From Planctomycetaceae bacterium (GTDB lineage: Bacteria; Planctomycetota; Planctomycetia; Pirellulales; Lacipirellulaceae): 64,000 bases of DNA. The stretch is from NCBI GenBank assembly GCA_002702655.1, contig PABB01000042.1, positions 62,001 to 126,000 on the forward strand, in the 5' to 3' direction. Shown in pieces: positions 52,501-59,827 of this stretch. Every line of letters starts with the position of its first letter. The first letter of the stretch is position 1. Both the position numbers and the translations under genes were made by a program. The notes beneath the pieces are model-generated. The model saw nothing but the letters and a program-made list of their open reading frames with translations. It made no database searches and was not told where the DNA came from.

Positions 52501-52968
52501 CGGCGGCTCAAGCAGCTGCCGCAGCGGGACGCGGTGGACGTGTCGGTCGATTTGCCGGTGGCGGCGTACTTTCCGCGGCAGTACGTCGCCGACATGCGCA
52601 CCAAGATCGACCTGTATCGCCGGCTGGCTCGCATTGCCAACGAGTCGGAGCTGGACGACTTTGCCGCGGAGATCGCCGACCGCTTCGGCCCGCGGCCCGA
52701 GCCGGTTGAGCAGTTGATCGAACTGGCCCGCCTGCGGATTTGGGCCCACGGGTATCGCATTTCGGCGATCCACTTGGAAGACAAGTACGCGGTGCTCACG
52801 TACAGCAGTCGGCCGCAACTTAACGAGTTGATCGCCAACGGCGGCCGGGCATTGCGGGTGGCCGACGACCGCAGCGCGTACCTGCCGCTGGGCGAGGCGG
52901 TCGCCGATCCGGCGGCGGTGCTAGCGGCGCTGGAATCGCTCTTGCGGCCCGCGACCGCCGACGCCTAA
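49594..52968 (+). CDS. mfd: Transcription-repair coupling factor Mfd
   Basis: Removes RNA polymerase stalled at DNA damage and recruits UvrA. The 1124-residue protein has the UvrB-like N-terminal module (GTTAVELPGEFALRGGILDV), the RNA-polymerase interaction domain (about 455-520; GDLIVHLAHGVGRYRGI), the RecG-like translocase with Walker A GDVGFGKTE, DEEQ box (IIDEEQRFGV), TATPIPRT and GRVGRSHHRAYCY, and the C-terminal regulatory domain. About residues 386-430, between the N-terminal module and the interaction domain, are a non-conserved insertion encoded by a repeat. The start is GTG, 6 nt after a TAGAAT box (49582-49587). Confidence 0.96.
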   Translation: MATDTAPPAARGESLLRALPGQLEHHAGFSAVLSELAAGHGGTLGGVWGSSRALVAAALAARCNGAVVVVIPHARDIDAVSDDLALFTDRPALPLPAWESDVGERVLHDEIFGQRLRALKRLAAPPAGDVAPIVVTSIQSVLQPVPSRETLAGATRTLTVGDLLDVSQFTQWLAERGCTGTTAVELPGEFALRGGILDVYPPDAEHPLRIELFGDEVESIRSFDVATQRSLASHDAVGVTVLQPSAANRTHLIEYLPPGSWVMLVEPAELEEEGRYYHQRLERPEDAFATSTALKELYKFPSVAAAGVPAGSYETTAHLQFESIEQFSGDITRVKKELDAAATGQDVVLVCDNDAEIERLAEVFAETQLATDGRLSFAAGRLAAGFRVIPPCLEGRGQGRDANDAGNNKLDASPSRPQPLTSRKGGHARGVILISAAELFHRQEIVRRTVRETGRAIDSFLQLREGDLIVHLAHGVGRYRGIKLIEKDAGAEEHLDLEYDGGTRVYVPASKIELVQKYVGGRAAKPRLAKIGGTSWLRQKKAAEQAVTDLASDMIQLQASRAARPGIAFPGDSHWQREFDAAFPYQETPDQLSAIVDIKSDMQQTKPMDRLLCGDVGFGKTEMAMRAAFKAIDAGYQVAVLAPTTVLAEQHRRTFAQRMVEYPFEIAALSRFCTAKQQREVVRRLADGSLDLVIGTHRLASPDVQFQNLGLVIIDEEQRFGVAVKERLKALRAAVDVLTMTATPIPRTLHLSLLGVRSISNLETAPKDRLAVETRVARFDDALLRHAILRELNRDGQVYFVHNRVHDIQAVAHRLSQIVPEATIGIGHGQMKESELEEVMLGFVRREFDILLATTIVESGLDIPNANTIFIDDADRYGLADLHQLRGRVGRSHHRAYCYLLIDEKRHLSPEAARRLRAIEEFSQMGAGFALAMRDLELRGAGNILGAQQSGHIATVGYELYCSLLEQAVRRLKQLPQRDAVDVSVDLPVAAYFPRQYVADMRTKIDLYRRLARIANESELDDFAAEIADRFGPRPEPVEQLIELARLRIWAHGYRISAIHLEDKYAVLTYSSRPQLNELIANGGRALRVADDRSAYLPLGEAVADPAAVLAALESLLRPATADA
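50761..50870. repeat. Imperfect inverted repeat lying in frame inside mfd
   Basis: Two 30-bp arms (50761-50790, starting CCCCCCTGCCTTGAAGGGAG, and 50841-50870, ending TTCGAGGAAGGGGGG) match at 24 of 30 positions, separated by a 50-nt centre. The frame passes through without a stop. The encoded residues (CLEGRGQGRDANDAGNNK and following) do not resemble Mfd. Confidence 0.8.
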
Positions 52969-53087
52969 ACTCCCGCCGCGTTTGGCTCTCCTCCCGCCGC
53001 GGGAGTGAGGGGATCGCCCCCGCGCCGTGCTGGTTGTTCCAGTTGTGCGCAGGCATTCATAACTCGTCGTACTCGCCAATTTTGCGC

Positions 53088-54353
53088 GTGAATCGCACAC
53101 TCTCCACGCTCTGTCTGTTCCTGTTGGCCGCGTCTGCGACGCTGCCGCCGCGCGCCGCCGCCCAATCGACGTTCGATCCGCCGCCGGCCCCGGCCGTGGA
53201 TCCGCGCGTGAAGGGGTTGTACGACCCGTTTCGTACGCCCGCGGGGCCGACCAATTTGAACTCGCCCGCCGCCACGTTCACGGCGCCAGCCGCCGCCGCG
53301 GTACAGCCGACGGCGCCCGCGGTCACTCCGATCGACGCCGAGCCGATCGCCGGCGGCGAGATCGTAGCCCGCATCGACGGTCAGATCGTGCTGGCCAGCG
53401 ACGTGCTGTGGCAGGTGAACGAACTGATCGAAATGAACCGCGAGCACATTCCCCCCGACCAGATCGACGCCGTGCGGCAGCAACTGCTGCGGCAGCAGGT
53501 GCTCGCGCTGCTGGAGACCAAGGTGCTGCTGGCCGACTTCCGCCGCAAAGTCCCGGCCGACGGCATCAAGCAAATCGAAAAGCAACTCGACAAACCGTTC
53601 GAGGAAGTCGAGATTCCCCGGCTCATGAAGATGACCGAAACCTCCAACCGCGTCGAGTTGGAGCAACACCTGCAGGCGAGCGGCGCGTCGCTGCGCGACA
53701 TCCAGCGGCAATTCTTCGAGCGGACCGTCGCCCAGGAATGGATGCGGCAGAAGACGCCCAAGGCGAAGGAAATCACCCACGACGAAATGCTCACCTACTA
53801 CCGCGAGCACCAGACCGAGTACGAGTACCCGGCCCAGGTGCGGTGGGAGGAGTTGATGACGCGACTGGACCGCTTCGGCGGCGATCGCACCGCCGCCTGG
53901 CAGGCGCTGGCGCAGATGGGCAACGACGTGTGGACGCAGGTCGTGCTGGACCCCGAAGTGCGCGGCCCGGTGTTTGCCGAGGTGGCCAAGGCGAAGTCGC
54001 ACGGGTTCACGGCCCACGAAGGCGGCCTGCACGACTGGGAGACGCTCGGCGCGCACAAGTGCGAGGCGCTCAACGAAGCGCTCGCGACGTTGGAGCCGGG
54101 TCGGATGAGCGATGGCATCGAAAGCGATCTTGGCTGGCACATCGTCCGCGTGCTCGACCGTAAACCGGCCGGACGCACCCCCTTCACCGAAGCCCAGGCC
54201 GACATTCGCGAACTGCTCGCAAAGAAGCAGCGCGCCGAAATGGTCGAAGAGGAAATCACCGAGATGATGCGGTCCGCGCGGGTCTGGACGGTATTCGACG
54301 GCGACGTGCGGGGCGCCCAGCTTGAGCAACTGCTCAAGTCGCGGCGACGCTAA
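53088..54353 (+). CDS. Exported PpiC/SurA-type peptidyl-prolyl isomerase or chaperone
   Basis: A 421-residue protein that likely folds envelope proteins. The signal peptide (1-26, LSTLCLFLLAASATLPPRAAAQ) is followed by a Pro/Ala-rich linker. A SurA-like N-terminal module comes next (about 88-215; EIVARIDGQIVLASDVLWQV, LRQQVLALLETKVLLADFRR). The parvulin-like region (about 240-370) has EYEYPAQVRWEELMTR and the HEGGLHDWETLGA / SDLGWHIVRVLDR blocks that resemble the end of the rotamase domain. Active-site residues are not all clear, so it may be chaperone only. GTG at 53088; the frame is open 18 codons upstream. Confidence 0.85.
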   Translation: MNRTLSTLCLFLLAASATLPPRAAAQSTFDPPPAPAVDPRVKGLYDPFRTPAGPTNLNSPAATFTAPAAAAVQPTAPAVTPIDAEPIAGGEIVARIDGQIVLASDVLWQVNELIEMNREHIPPDQIDAVRQQLLRQQVLALLETKVLLADFRRKVPADGIKQIEKQLDKPFEEVEIPRLMKMTETSNRVELEQHLQASGASLRDIQRQFFERTVAQEWMRQKTPKAKEITHDEMLTYYREHQTEYEYPAQVRWEELMTRLDRFGGDRTAAWQALAQMGNDVWTQVVLDPEVRGPVFAEVAKAKSHGFTAHEGGLHDWETLGAHKCEALNEALATLEPGRMSDGIESDLGWHIVRVLDRKPAGRTPFTEAQADIRELLAKKQRAEMVEEEITEMMRSARVWTVFDGDVRGAQLEQLLKSRRR

Positions 54354-54546
54354 CAGTCGGCCCGACTGCTCTCTTTGCCGCAAGCCGCCTGCGGAGTCTT
54401 GTGCGGCCATCTCTGCTGGCCGCTGCGTCCCGTCGGTCCATCGGTCGTTGCGGGGCGCGTTGGCGTCACAGCAGCCGCTGGGCGGTTCTGACACACTGGC
54501 GCGTTGTCAGTGAAACGGGGCCGCGGCGGTCGCCTTCGCCCGCCAA

Positions 54547-54575
54547 TTGAACCGGCGCACGGGCCCCGGTAAACT
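54547..54575 (+). promoter_or_regulatory. Sigma70-type promoter for gltA
   Basis: TTGAAC (54547-54552), a 17-nt spacer and TAAACT (54570-54575), giving a leader of about 82 nt before the ATG at 54664. The remaining sequence from 54354 has no visible gene. Confidence 0.65.
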
Positions 54576-54663
54576 GACGTTGCTGCGGGCTCGGCCCCGC
54601 GTGCACTTGCCGCTGTTGTGCGCCTGCTCCCGTGCTCTCATTGCACCCGAAAGGATTGTCCCC

Positions 54664-55956
54664 ATGTCAGAAGCCGCGAAACTCGAATTACCCGGCGGCA
54701 AGGGCGTCGAGCTGCCCGTGATCGTGGGGACCGAGGACGAGCACGGCGTCGACATCAGCAAGCTGCGCGGCGCGACCGGCTTCATCACGGTCGACGACGG
54801 CTTTGTGAACACCGGCTCGACGACCAGTGCGATCACCTACCTCGACGGCGAGGCGGGCATCCTGCGCTATCGCGGCTACCCCATCGAGCAGTTGGCCGCG
54901 AAGTCCGACTTCGTCGAGATCGCTTACCTGCTGATTTACGGCGAGCTGCCCAATCAGCAACAGGCCGACGAATTCCGTCACGCGCTGCGGCGCCACACGC
55001 TGCTGCACGAGGACATGCGGCTGTTCTACGACGGTTTCCCCCGCGACGCCCACCCGATGGCCATTCTCAGCTCGGTCGTGGGCGCCATGTCGACGTTTTA
55101 CCAGGACTCGCTCAACCCGCACGACCCGGATCAGGTCGACATCTCGGTGCTGCGGCTGCTGGCCAAGCTGCCGACCATCGCCGCGTTCGCGTATAAGAAA
55201 TCAATCGGTCACCCGTTCGTCTACCCGCGGAACGATCTCAACTACTGCGAGAACTTCCTGCGGATGATGTTCGCCGTGCCGACCGAAGAGTACGAGATCG
55301 ACCAGGACCATGTTGACGCGCTCAACCTGCTGCTGATCGTGCATGCCGATCACGAGCAGAACTGCAGCACGTCGACCGTGCGGATGGTCGGCTCGTCGAA
55401 CGCCAATCTGTTCGCGTCGATTTCCGCGGGCATCAGCGCCCTGTGGGGCCCGCTGCACGGCGGCGCCAACGAAGCGTGCGTCGCGATGCTGGAGCGGATC
55501 CGCCAGGACGGCTGCAACGTCAAGAAGTACGTTGACATGGCCAAGGACAAGGACAACAACTTCCGCCTGATGGGCTTCGGCCACCGGGTCTACAAGAATT
55601 TCGACCCGCGGGCCACGATCATCAAGGAAGCGTGCCACAAGATCCTGGCCAACCAGCAGATCAAGGACCCGATCTTCGACATCGCCCAGGAACTGGAAGA
55701 AGTCGCGCTGAACGACAGTTACTTCGTCGAGAAGAAGCTGTACCCCAACGTCGACTTTTATTCCGGCGTCATTTATCGGGCGCTGGGCATTCCCGAGCAG
55801 ATGTTCACGGTGCTGTTTTCGATCGGACGCCTGCCGGGCTGGATCGCTCACTGGCGCGAGATGCACGCCAACCCCAACAAGCGCATTTGCCGCCCGCGGC
55901 AGATCTACACCGGCGCGGGCGAGCGCGACTTCTTGCCGATCGAGCAACGCAAGTAG
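54664..55956 (+). CDS. gltA: Citrate synthase
   Basis: Condenses oxaloacetate with acetyl-CoA to citrate, the TCA-cycle entry step. The 430-residue protein is of the long type-II class. It shows YLDGEAGILRYRGYPIEQLA, NLLLIVHADHEQNCSTSTVR, ISALWGPLHGGANE (catalytic His), MGFGHRVYKNFDPRA (second catalytic His) and VDFYSGVIYRALGIP (catalytic Asp). Length is standard. GAAAGGA sits about 8 nt before the ATG. It has its own promoter and no operon partners. Confidence 0.98.
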   Translation: MSEAAKLELPGGKGVELPVIVGTEDEHGVDISKLRGATGFITVDDGFVNTGSTTSAITYLDGEAGILRYRGYPIEQLAAKSDFVEIAYLLIYGELPNQQQADEFRHALRRHTLLHEDMRLFYDGFPRDAHPMAILSSVVGAMSTFYQDSLNPHDPDQVDISVLRLLAKLPTIAAFAYKKSIGHPFVYPRNDLNYCENFLRMMFAVPTEEYEIDQDHVDALNLLLIVHADHEQNCSTSTVRMVGSSNANLFASISAGISALWGPLHGGANEACVAMLERIRQDGCNVKKYVDMAKDKDNNFRLMGFGHRVYKNFDPRATIIKEACHKILANQQIKDPIFDIAQELEEVALNDSYFVEKKLYPNVDFYSGVIYRALGIPEQMFTVLFSIGRLPGWIAHWREMHANPNKRICRPRQIYTGAGERDFLPIEQRK

Positions 55957-55978
55957 GCGCGTGATGCCGCCTTTGCAG

Positions 55979-56054
55979 TGTGCCACGGCTCTGTGAGCCG
56001 TGCGAATCATCGAAGGCCGCTCTGCACGGCACGGCTCGCAGAGCCGTTCCGCAC
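55979..56054. repeat. Inverted repeat of the GCCACGGCTC family, after gltA
   Basis: The left arm TGTGCCACGGCTCTGTGAGC (55979 on) faces a right arm containing GCACGGCTCGCAGAGCCGT (about 56029-56047). The arms are less well kept than at 34375-34449. It begins 23 nt after the gltA stop. Confidence 0.85.
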
Positions 56055-56126
56055 GCTTCGGACGTTTGCCATTTTGTTCTTTCATGGGCGGCCGGTGGCC
56101 GCCGCCGCGACAACGCGAGTCCCGCC

Positions 56127-57011
56127 GTGCTGATTGCGACCGAAGCGTTGTCGAAGCACTACGGCGTGGTGGCGGCGCTGGACGATTTTTCGTTTGCCGT
56201 CGAGCGGGGCGAGATCCTGGGCCTGCTGGGGCCCAACGGCGCGGGCAAGACGACGCTGCTGCGGCTGCTGCTGGGCTATCTGAAGCCGACCGCCGGGCGG
56301 GCGCGCATCGATGGCCTTGACTGCTATCGGCAGTCGGTCGAAGTGCATCGCCGGCTGACCTATCTGCCGGGCGAAGCGAGATTCACCCGCCGGCTGACCG
56401 GGCGCGACACGCTGGAATTCCTCGCTGCGCTGCGGCAGGAGTCCTCCGTCGAGCGGGCGGTGAAGATCGCCGATCGGTTGCAGCTTGACCTCTCGCGGCG
56501 GGTCGGCGAAATGTCGACCGGCATGCGGCAAAAGTTGGGGCTCGCCGCGGCGTTGGCCCCCGACGTACCGCTCTTGGTGCTGGACGAGCCGACCGAGAAT
56601 CTCGATCCTACGGTGCGCGGCGACGTGCTGGAACTGGTGCGCGAGTCCCGCGCGGCCGGTCGAACCGTATTGTTCTCCTCGCACGTGCTGTCGGAAGTGG
56701 AAGAATCGTGCGATCGAGCCGTGCTGCTCAAAGACGGCCGGCTGGTCGATTCGGTGCGGGTCAGCGAAGTGCGGCGGCAACATCGCATTCGCGCGCGGTT
56801 GACCGGTCCGTTGCAGCCGGCGCCGCCGGAGTTGGCAACCGGGCTGAAAGTGACTGAGCTGCCCAGCGGCGAAACGCAAATCCTTACGCCGGGCGACTTG
56901 GCGCCGTTGTTGGGCTGGTTGTCCCAGCAGCCGCTGGCCGAATTGCAGATTGAGCCCGTCGGGTTGCGAACCGTGTACGCCCGCCACCACGGCCAGGAGG
57001 GCGGCGCATGA
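56127..57011 (+). CDS. ABC transporter ATP-binding protein
   Basis: A 294-residue ATPase of an ABC-2 type exporter. Walker A GPNGAGKTTLLRLLL, Q-loop region YLPGEARFTRRLTGRD, signature MSTGMRQKLGLAAAL (STGMR in place of the usual LSGGQ), Walker B LLVLDEPTENLDP and the H-loop SSHVLSEVEE are all visible. The C-terminal 60 residues are the accessory domain common in this class. The start is GTG at 56127. It overlaps the permease gene by 4 nt (ATGA). Confidence 0.94.
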   Translation: MLIATEALSKHYGVVAALDDFSFAVERGEILGLLGPNGAGKTTLLRLLLGYLKPTAGRARIDGLDCYRQSVEVHRRLTYLPGEARFTRRLTGRDTLEFLAALRQESSVERAVKIADRLQLDLSRRVGEMSTGMRQKLGLAAALAPDVPLLVLDEPTENLDPTVRGDVLELVRESRAAGRTVLFSSHVLSEVEESCDRAVLLKDGRLVDSVRVSEVRRQHRIRARLTGPLQPAPPELATGLKVTELPSGETQILTPGDLAPLLGWLSQQPLAELQIEPVGLRTVYARHHGQEGGA

Positions 57012-57841
57012 ACGGCGTGCTTGTGAAACGCGGCTTGCGCGACGCCGCCGGCATGCTGATCGCGTGCTGCGCGCTGATGTGCGGCTTTGTCTGGTTTCGA
57101 GGTTGGGTCAGTTCCAAGATCGAGTTCAGTGCACTCGCCTCGCTGCTGACCGACGCCTTTGGGTCGTTCCTGAAACTCCTGCCAGTCCCCATCGACCAGT
57201 TGGCGTCGCCGCTGGGGCGGATGGCGTTCTCGTTTGAAGAGGGGCCCGTGGTGCTGGTGACCGGGTTGTGGGCGATTGCCCGAGGCACCGATGTGATTGC
57301 CGGCCAACAGGGCGCCGGCACGATGGAAATGCTGCTGGCCCAACCGCTGCGGCGGATCACCGTCGTCACGTCGCACTTGATCGTCACGCTGCTGGGAGCG
57401 GCGGCGATCGTGTCGGCTGCCTGGATCGGGACGGGACTAGGCCTGTTGGTGATCGATATGCAGGACGAGCCGGCATGGCGCCAGTTCTGGCCCGCCGTGG
57501 TGAACCTGGGCGGCCTGCTCGTCTGCGTAGCGGGCATCTCCACGCTCGCCTCGGCCCTGGCCCGCACGCGCACGCAAGCGGTGGCGTTGGTCATTGGCTT
57601 TTACGTGATCGAGTTGGCCTTCATGATTCTGGGACGGCTGGTCCCTGAAACGCACGGAGAGTCGTTCACGTTCCTCACGGCCTACGACCCAACGCGGTTG
57701 ACCCTGGCCCTGGCGGAGGGTGGAGCCGAGGCGGCGTCGTTGTTCATCAAGTACAACGTTGTGCTGGTCGGTCTAGGCGCCGGCTGTTGGGCGATCGCCG
57801 CGGCGATCTTCTGCCGCCGCGACGTGCCGGCGCCGTTGTAG
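57008..57841 (+). CDS. ABC-2 type permease
   Basis: A 277-residue membrane protein with about six hydrophobic segments (LIACCALMCGFVWFRGW, VVLVTGLWAIARGTDVIAG, LIVTLLGAAAIVSAAWIGTG, VNLGGLLVCVAGISTLASAL, VALVIGFYVIELAFMILGRL and the last near the C-terminus). The loop GQQGAGTMEMLLAQPLRR, with its E-M-L-L-A-x-P-x-x-R core, is characteristic of ABC-2 permeases. It pairs with the ATPase just upstream (ATGA overlap). Export substrate unknown. The stop codon is followed after 4 nt by a dispersed repeat. Confidence 0.92.
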   Translation: MNGVLVKRGLRDAAGMLIACCALMCGFVWFRGWVSSKIEFSALASLLTDAFGSFLKLLPVPIDQLASPLGRMAFSFEEGPVVLVTGLWAIARGTDVIAGQQGAGTMEMLLAQPLRRITVVTSHLIVTLLGAAAIVSAAWIGTGLGLLVIDMQDEPAWRQFWPAVVNLGGLLVCVAGISTLASALARTRTQAVALVIGFYVIELAFMILGRLVPETHGESFTFLTAYDPTRLTLALAEGGAEAASLFIKYNVVLVGLGAGCWAIAAAIFCRRDVPAPL

Positions 57842-57845
57842 TACG

Positions 57846-57984
57846 GATGTGAGATGTAAGATGTGCGTTTGTTGATGTGTGCCAGGGAGAGACACGTGCA
57901 CGGATTTCCGCGCGTCCGTGTGCCACTGGGCGTTCATGCCGTGGGACCTGATTCGCCCACATCAGCATTCGTACATCTCACATC
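57846..57984. repeat. Inverted GATGTGAGATGTA repeat pair
   Basis: GATGTGAGATGTA at 57846-57858 faces TACATCTCACATC at 57972-57984 (13 of 13), with related AGATGT words outside the perfect core on both arms. The enclosed 113 nt has no gene. The right arm overlaps the stop codon of the thioesterase gene (57983-57985). Confidence 0.75.
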
Positions 57985-58456
57985 AAACATCTCGCGCCGT
58001 TTCGACCTCCTGCACGACGTACGAGCCCGTGAATTTCACCAGCGGTCCCGCGTCGTCGACGATCTCCACCGAGACGTCGACCTTCGACTTGCCTTTATGC
58101 TCCAGCAGTTCGAAGAAGTAGTCGCTCTGCTCGGCGGCGACCGGGTTGCTGCGGGCGCGGATGACCTCGTCCTGCACTGGCCGCAGGTAGCGGATCTGAC
58201 TGCGGCGAATCACGATGTTGCCGTACAGCCCGCGGGCGTCGAGCATCAGAAACACCTTGCCCCAGCCGGTGATCGTGCACAGCGCGCTGAGACTGCCGGC
58301 GAACGCCGTCGATTGGTGGTTGCGATTGGGCAGCAGCGGCATTTCGACCGCCACTTGGGCGCCGTCCCACGAATGCACGGAAATGCCCATGGCGCCCGAG
58401 ATCGGCATCTCGCGTAGCAACGTGTCTTGCAGGACGCCGACGGCGCGATGATCCAT
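57983..58456 (-). CDS. Hotdog-fold thioesterase (YiiD C-terminal / DUF4442 type)
   Basis: A 157-residue protein with the hotdog fold. LLREMPISGAMGISVHSWDG, then VAVEMPLLPNRNHQSTAFAG (the N-H-x-x-T-x-F-A-G block of the family), SLSALCTITGWGKVFLMLDA and NIVIRRSQIRYLRPV. It would hydrolyse an acyl thioester in the cytoplasm, though the acyl group is unknown. The last codons and the TGA stop lie within a dispersed repeat, so the native C-terminus may have been altered. ATG at 58456. Confidence 0.85.
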   Translation of the reverse strand: MDHRAVGVLQDTLLREMPISGAMGISVHSWDGAQVAVEMPLLPNRNHQSTAFAGSLSALCTITGWGKVFLMLDARGLYGNIVIRRSQIRYLRPVQDEVIRARSNPVAAEQSDYFFELLEHKGKSKVDVSVEIVDDAGPLVKFTGSYVVQEVETARDV

Positions 58457-58620
58457 GGCGGGAGGTCGACGGGCTCGGGGTACGTGCGGTACGAGATGCC
58501 GGCGACGCCGGCCAGACTGGCCATGCTACCGCATGCCGGCCCGTTGCTCTAGCGGGCCGAGCGGCGCGCGGCCCGGAGGTCGCGGATTGCCCGTGGCGCT
58601 GCGGCCAACCGCCGGCGATC

Positions 58621-59577
58621 CTACAGCGACCAGATCATTAAGACCGCGTAATTGAAGCTATTCGGGTCGGCCCCGTCGGGCGTGCTGTCGTACCAGTCGA
58701 TCAGCGACAGTTTCAGGCTGATGTCCTCGGGGCAGTCGAGATCGATCTGCCAGCCAAAATCGCTCACGATGCGGTAGCGGGTGAAGTCGGCCCACTCGGG
58801 ATAGTAGTCGACTTTGGCGGTGAGCTTCTGCTGTTTGGTGATTTGGTGCTCGTAGTCGAGCCCGAACAACGCCGTCGGCTCCCAGTCCTCGTTGGTCCCG
58901 CCGAACTCGCGCGTGGCGCCGGCGCCGATGCGGCCGGTGAGATCCAACGCCGGCGTGTCGAGAAACTGATAGCCCACGCCCGTGTTCAGCGACAGTTGCA
59001 GGTCCCACGCCTGAAATTCGTCGTAGATCAAGTTTTCCAGGAAGAACAGCGACCACGGCGAGTCGTCCAGGATGCGATCGAGTCGCACGTCCAGCTTGCC
59101 GTTGTTTTGCGTTTCGGTCCCATTGGCGGCGTTCTTGTTGTAGGCTAGCGACGAGTCGAACTTCCAATCGTCGGTCTTGCGTTTCAAGTGCCCGCCGGCG
59201 CGCATGCTGAATGTTTCGTTGTTGCCCTGGCTGCCGTTGATGCCAAGTTCCACTCCTGCGTCCCACGGCGCGGGACCGAACCAGTAGCCCGGCTGGTACC
59301 AATGCGGCGTGGGCGTGATCGGCTCGTCAATCGGAACCGCCGCTTCGGGGGCGGCGCCGCCGTCGGGACCCAGCAGCAGGTAATTCGGCGGCCCGGGCGC
59401 GGGTGTCGGCGCGGGCGCCAGCAGCGGCTCGGACGGGGTCGACACGGCTCCTGGCGGCGGCAGGACGGCTGGGCCGGCGACCTCTTCGGCCGTTGCTGGC
59501 CGCGGCAGAGACGACAACCACGCTGCCCATGCGCAGAGCAGGCAAGTCCGGAGCGGGCGGGAAGTGCAAACATCCAT
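58621..59577 (-). CDS. DUF481-type outer membrane beta-barrel protein
   Basis: A 318-residue protein. The signal peptide (1-29, SRPLRTCLLCAWAAWLSSLP) is followed by a Pro-rich linker (about 35-85) and then a DUF481 barrel: WDAGVELGINGSQGNNETFS, WKFDSSLAYNKNAANGTE, IGAGATREFGGTNEDWEPTA, SLIDWYDSTPDG. The last residues, YAVLMIWSL, fit a terminal strand. Role is unknown; DUF481 proteins are salt-induced outer-membrane proteins in other bacteria. The ATG at 59577 opens MDVCTSRP. Confidence 0.85.
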   Translation of the reverse strand: MDVCTSRPLRTCLLCAWAAWLSSLPRPATAEEVAGPAVLPPPGAVSTPSEPLLAPAPTPAPGPPNYLLLGPDGGAAPEAAVPIDEPITPTPHWYQPGYWFGPAPWDAGVELGINGSQGNNETFSMRAGGHLKRKTDDWKFDSSLAYNKNAANGTETQNNGKLDVRLDRILDDSPWSLFFLENLIYDEFQAWDLQLSLNTGVGYQFLDTPALDLTGRIGAGATREFGGTNEDWEPTALFGLDYEHQITKQQKLTAKVDYYPEWADFTRYRIVSDFGWQIDLDCPEDISLKLSLIDWYDSTPDGADPNSFNYAVLMIWSL

Positions 59578-59750
59578 GATGGCGGCTTCACTTCGGGGGC
59601 GAAGCGGGAACGACGAGGCGAGACGGAGGGCGGGCCGCGGCGGCGCGGCCGGAGGAGGGATAGCAAACGCCGGACGCCGCGGGCAAGGCGGATTCGTCTG
59701 GGCGTCACGTTCTGCTAGCGTCTCAAGCATGGCCAATACGCGTGGCGCAT

Positions 59751-59788
59751 AAAAAATCGGGGCCGGAATCCCGCAGGATTCCGGCCCC
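59751..59788 (-). terminator. Rho-independent terminator of the YTV protein gene
   Basis: A perfect 13-bp stem (59759-59771 and 59776-59788) with loop CGCA. On the reverse strand it is followed by GATTTTTT. It lies 40 nt past the YTV gene stop and ahead of the DUF481 gene. Confidence 0.93.
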
Positions 59789-59827
59789 GTCGTCAATCAT
59801 CTTAAAACGGTTGGCTGAAAGCCAAAC

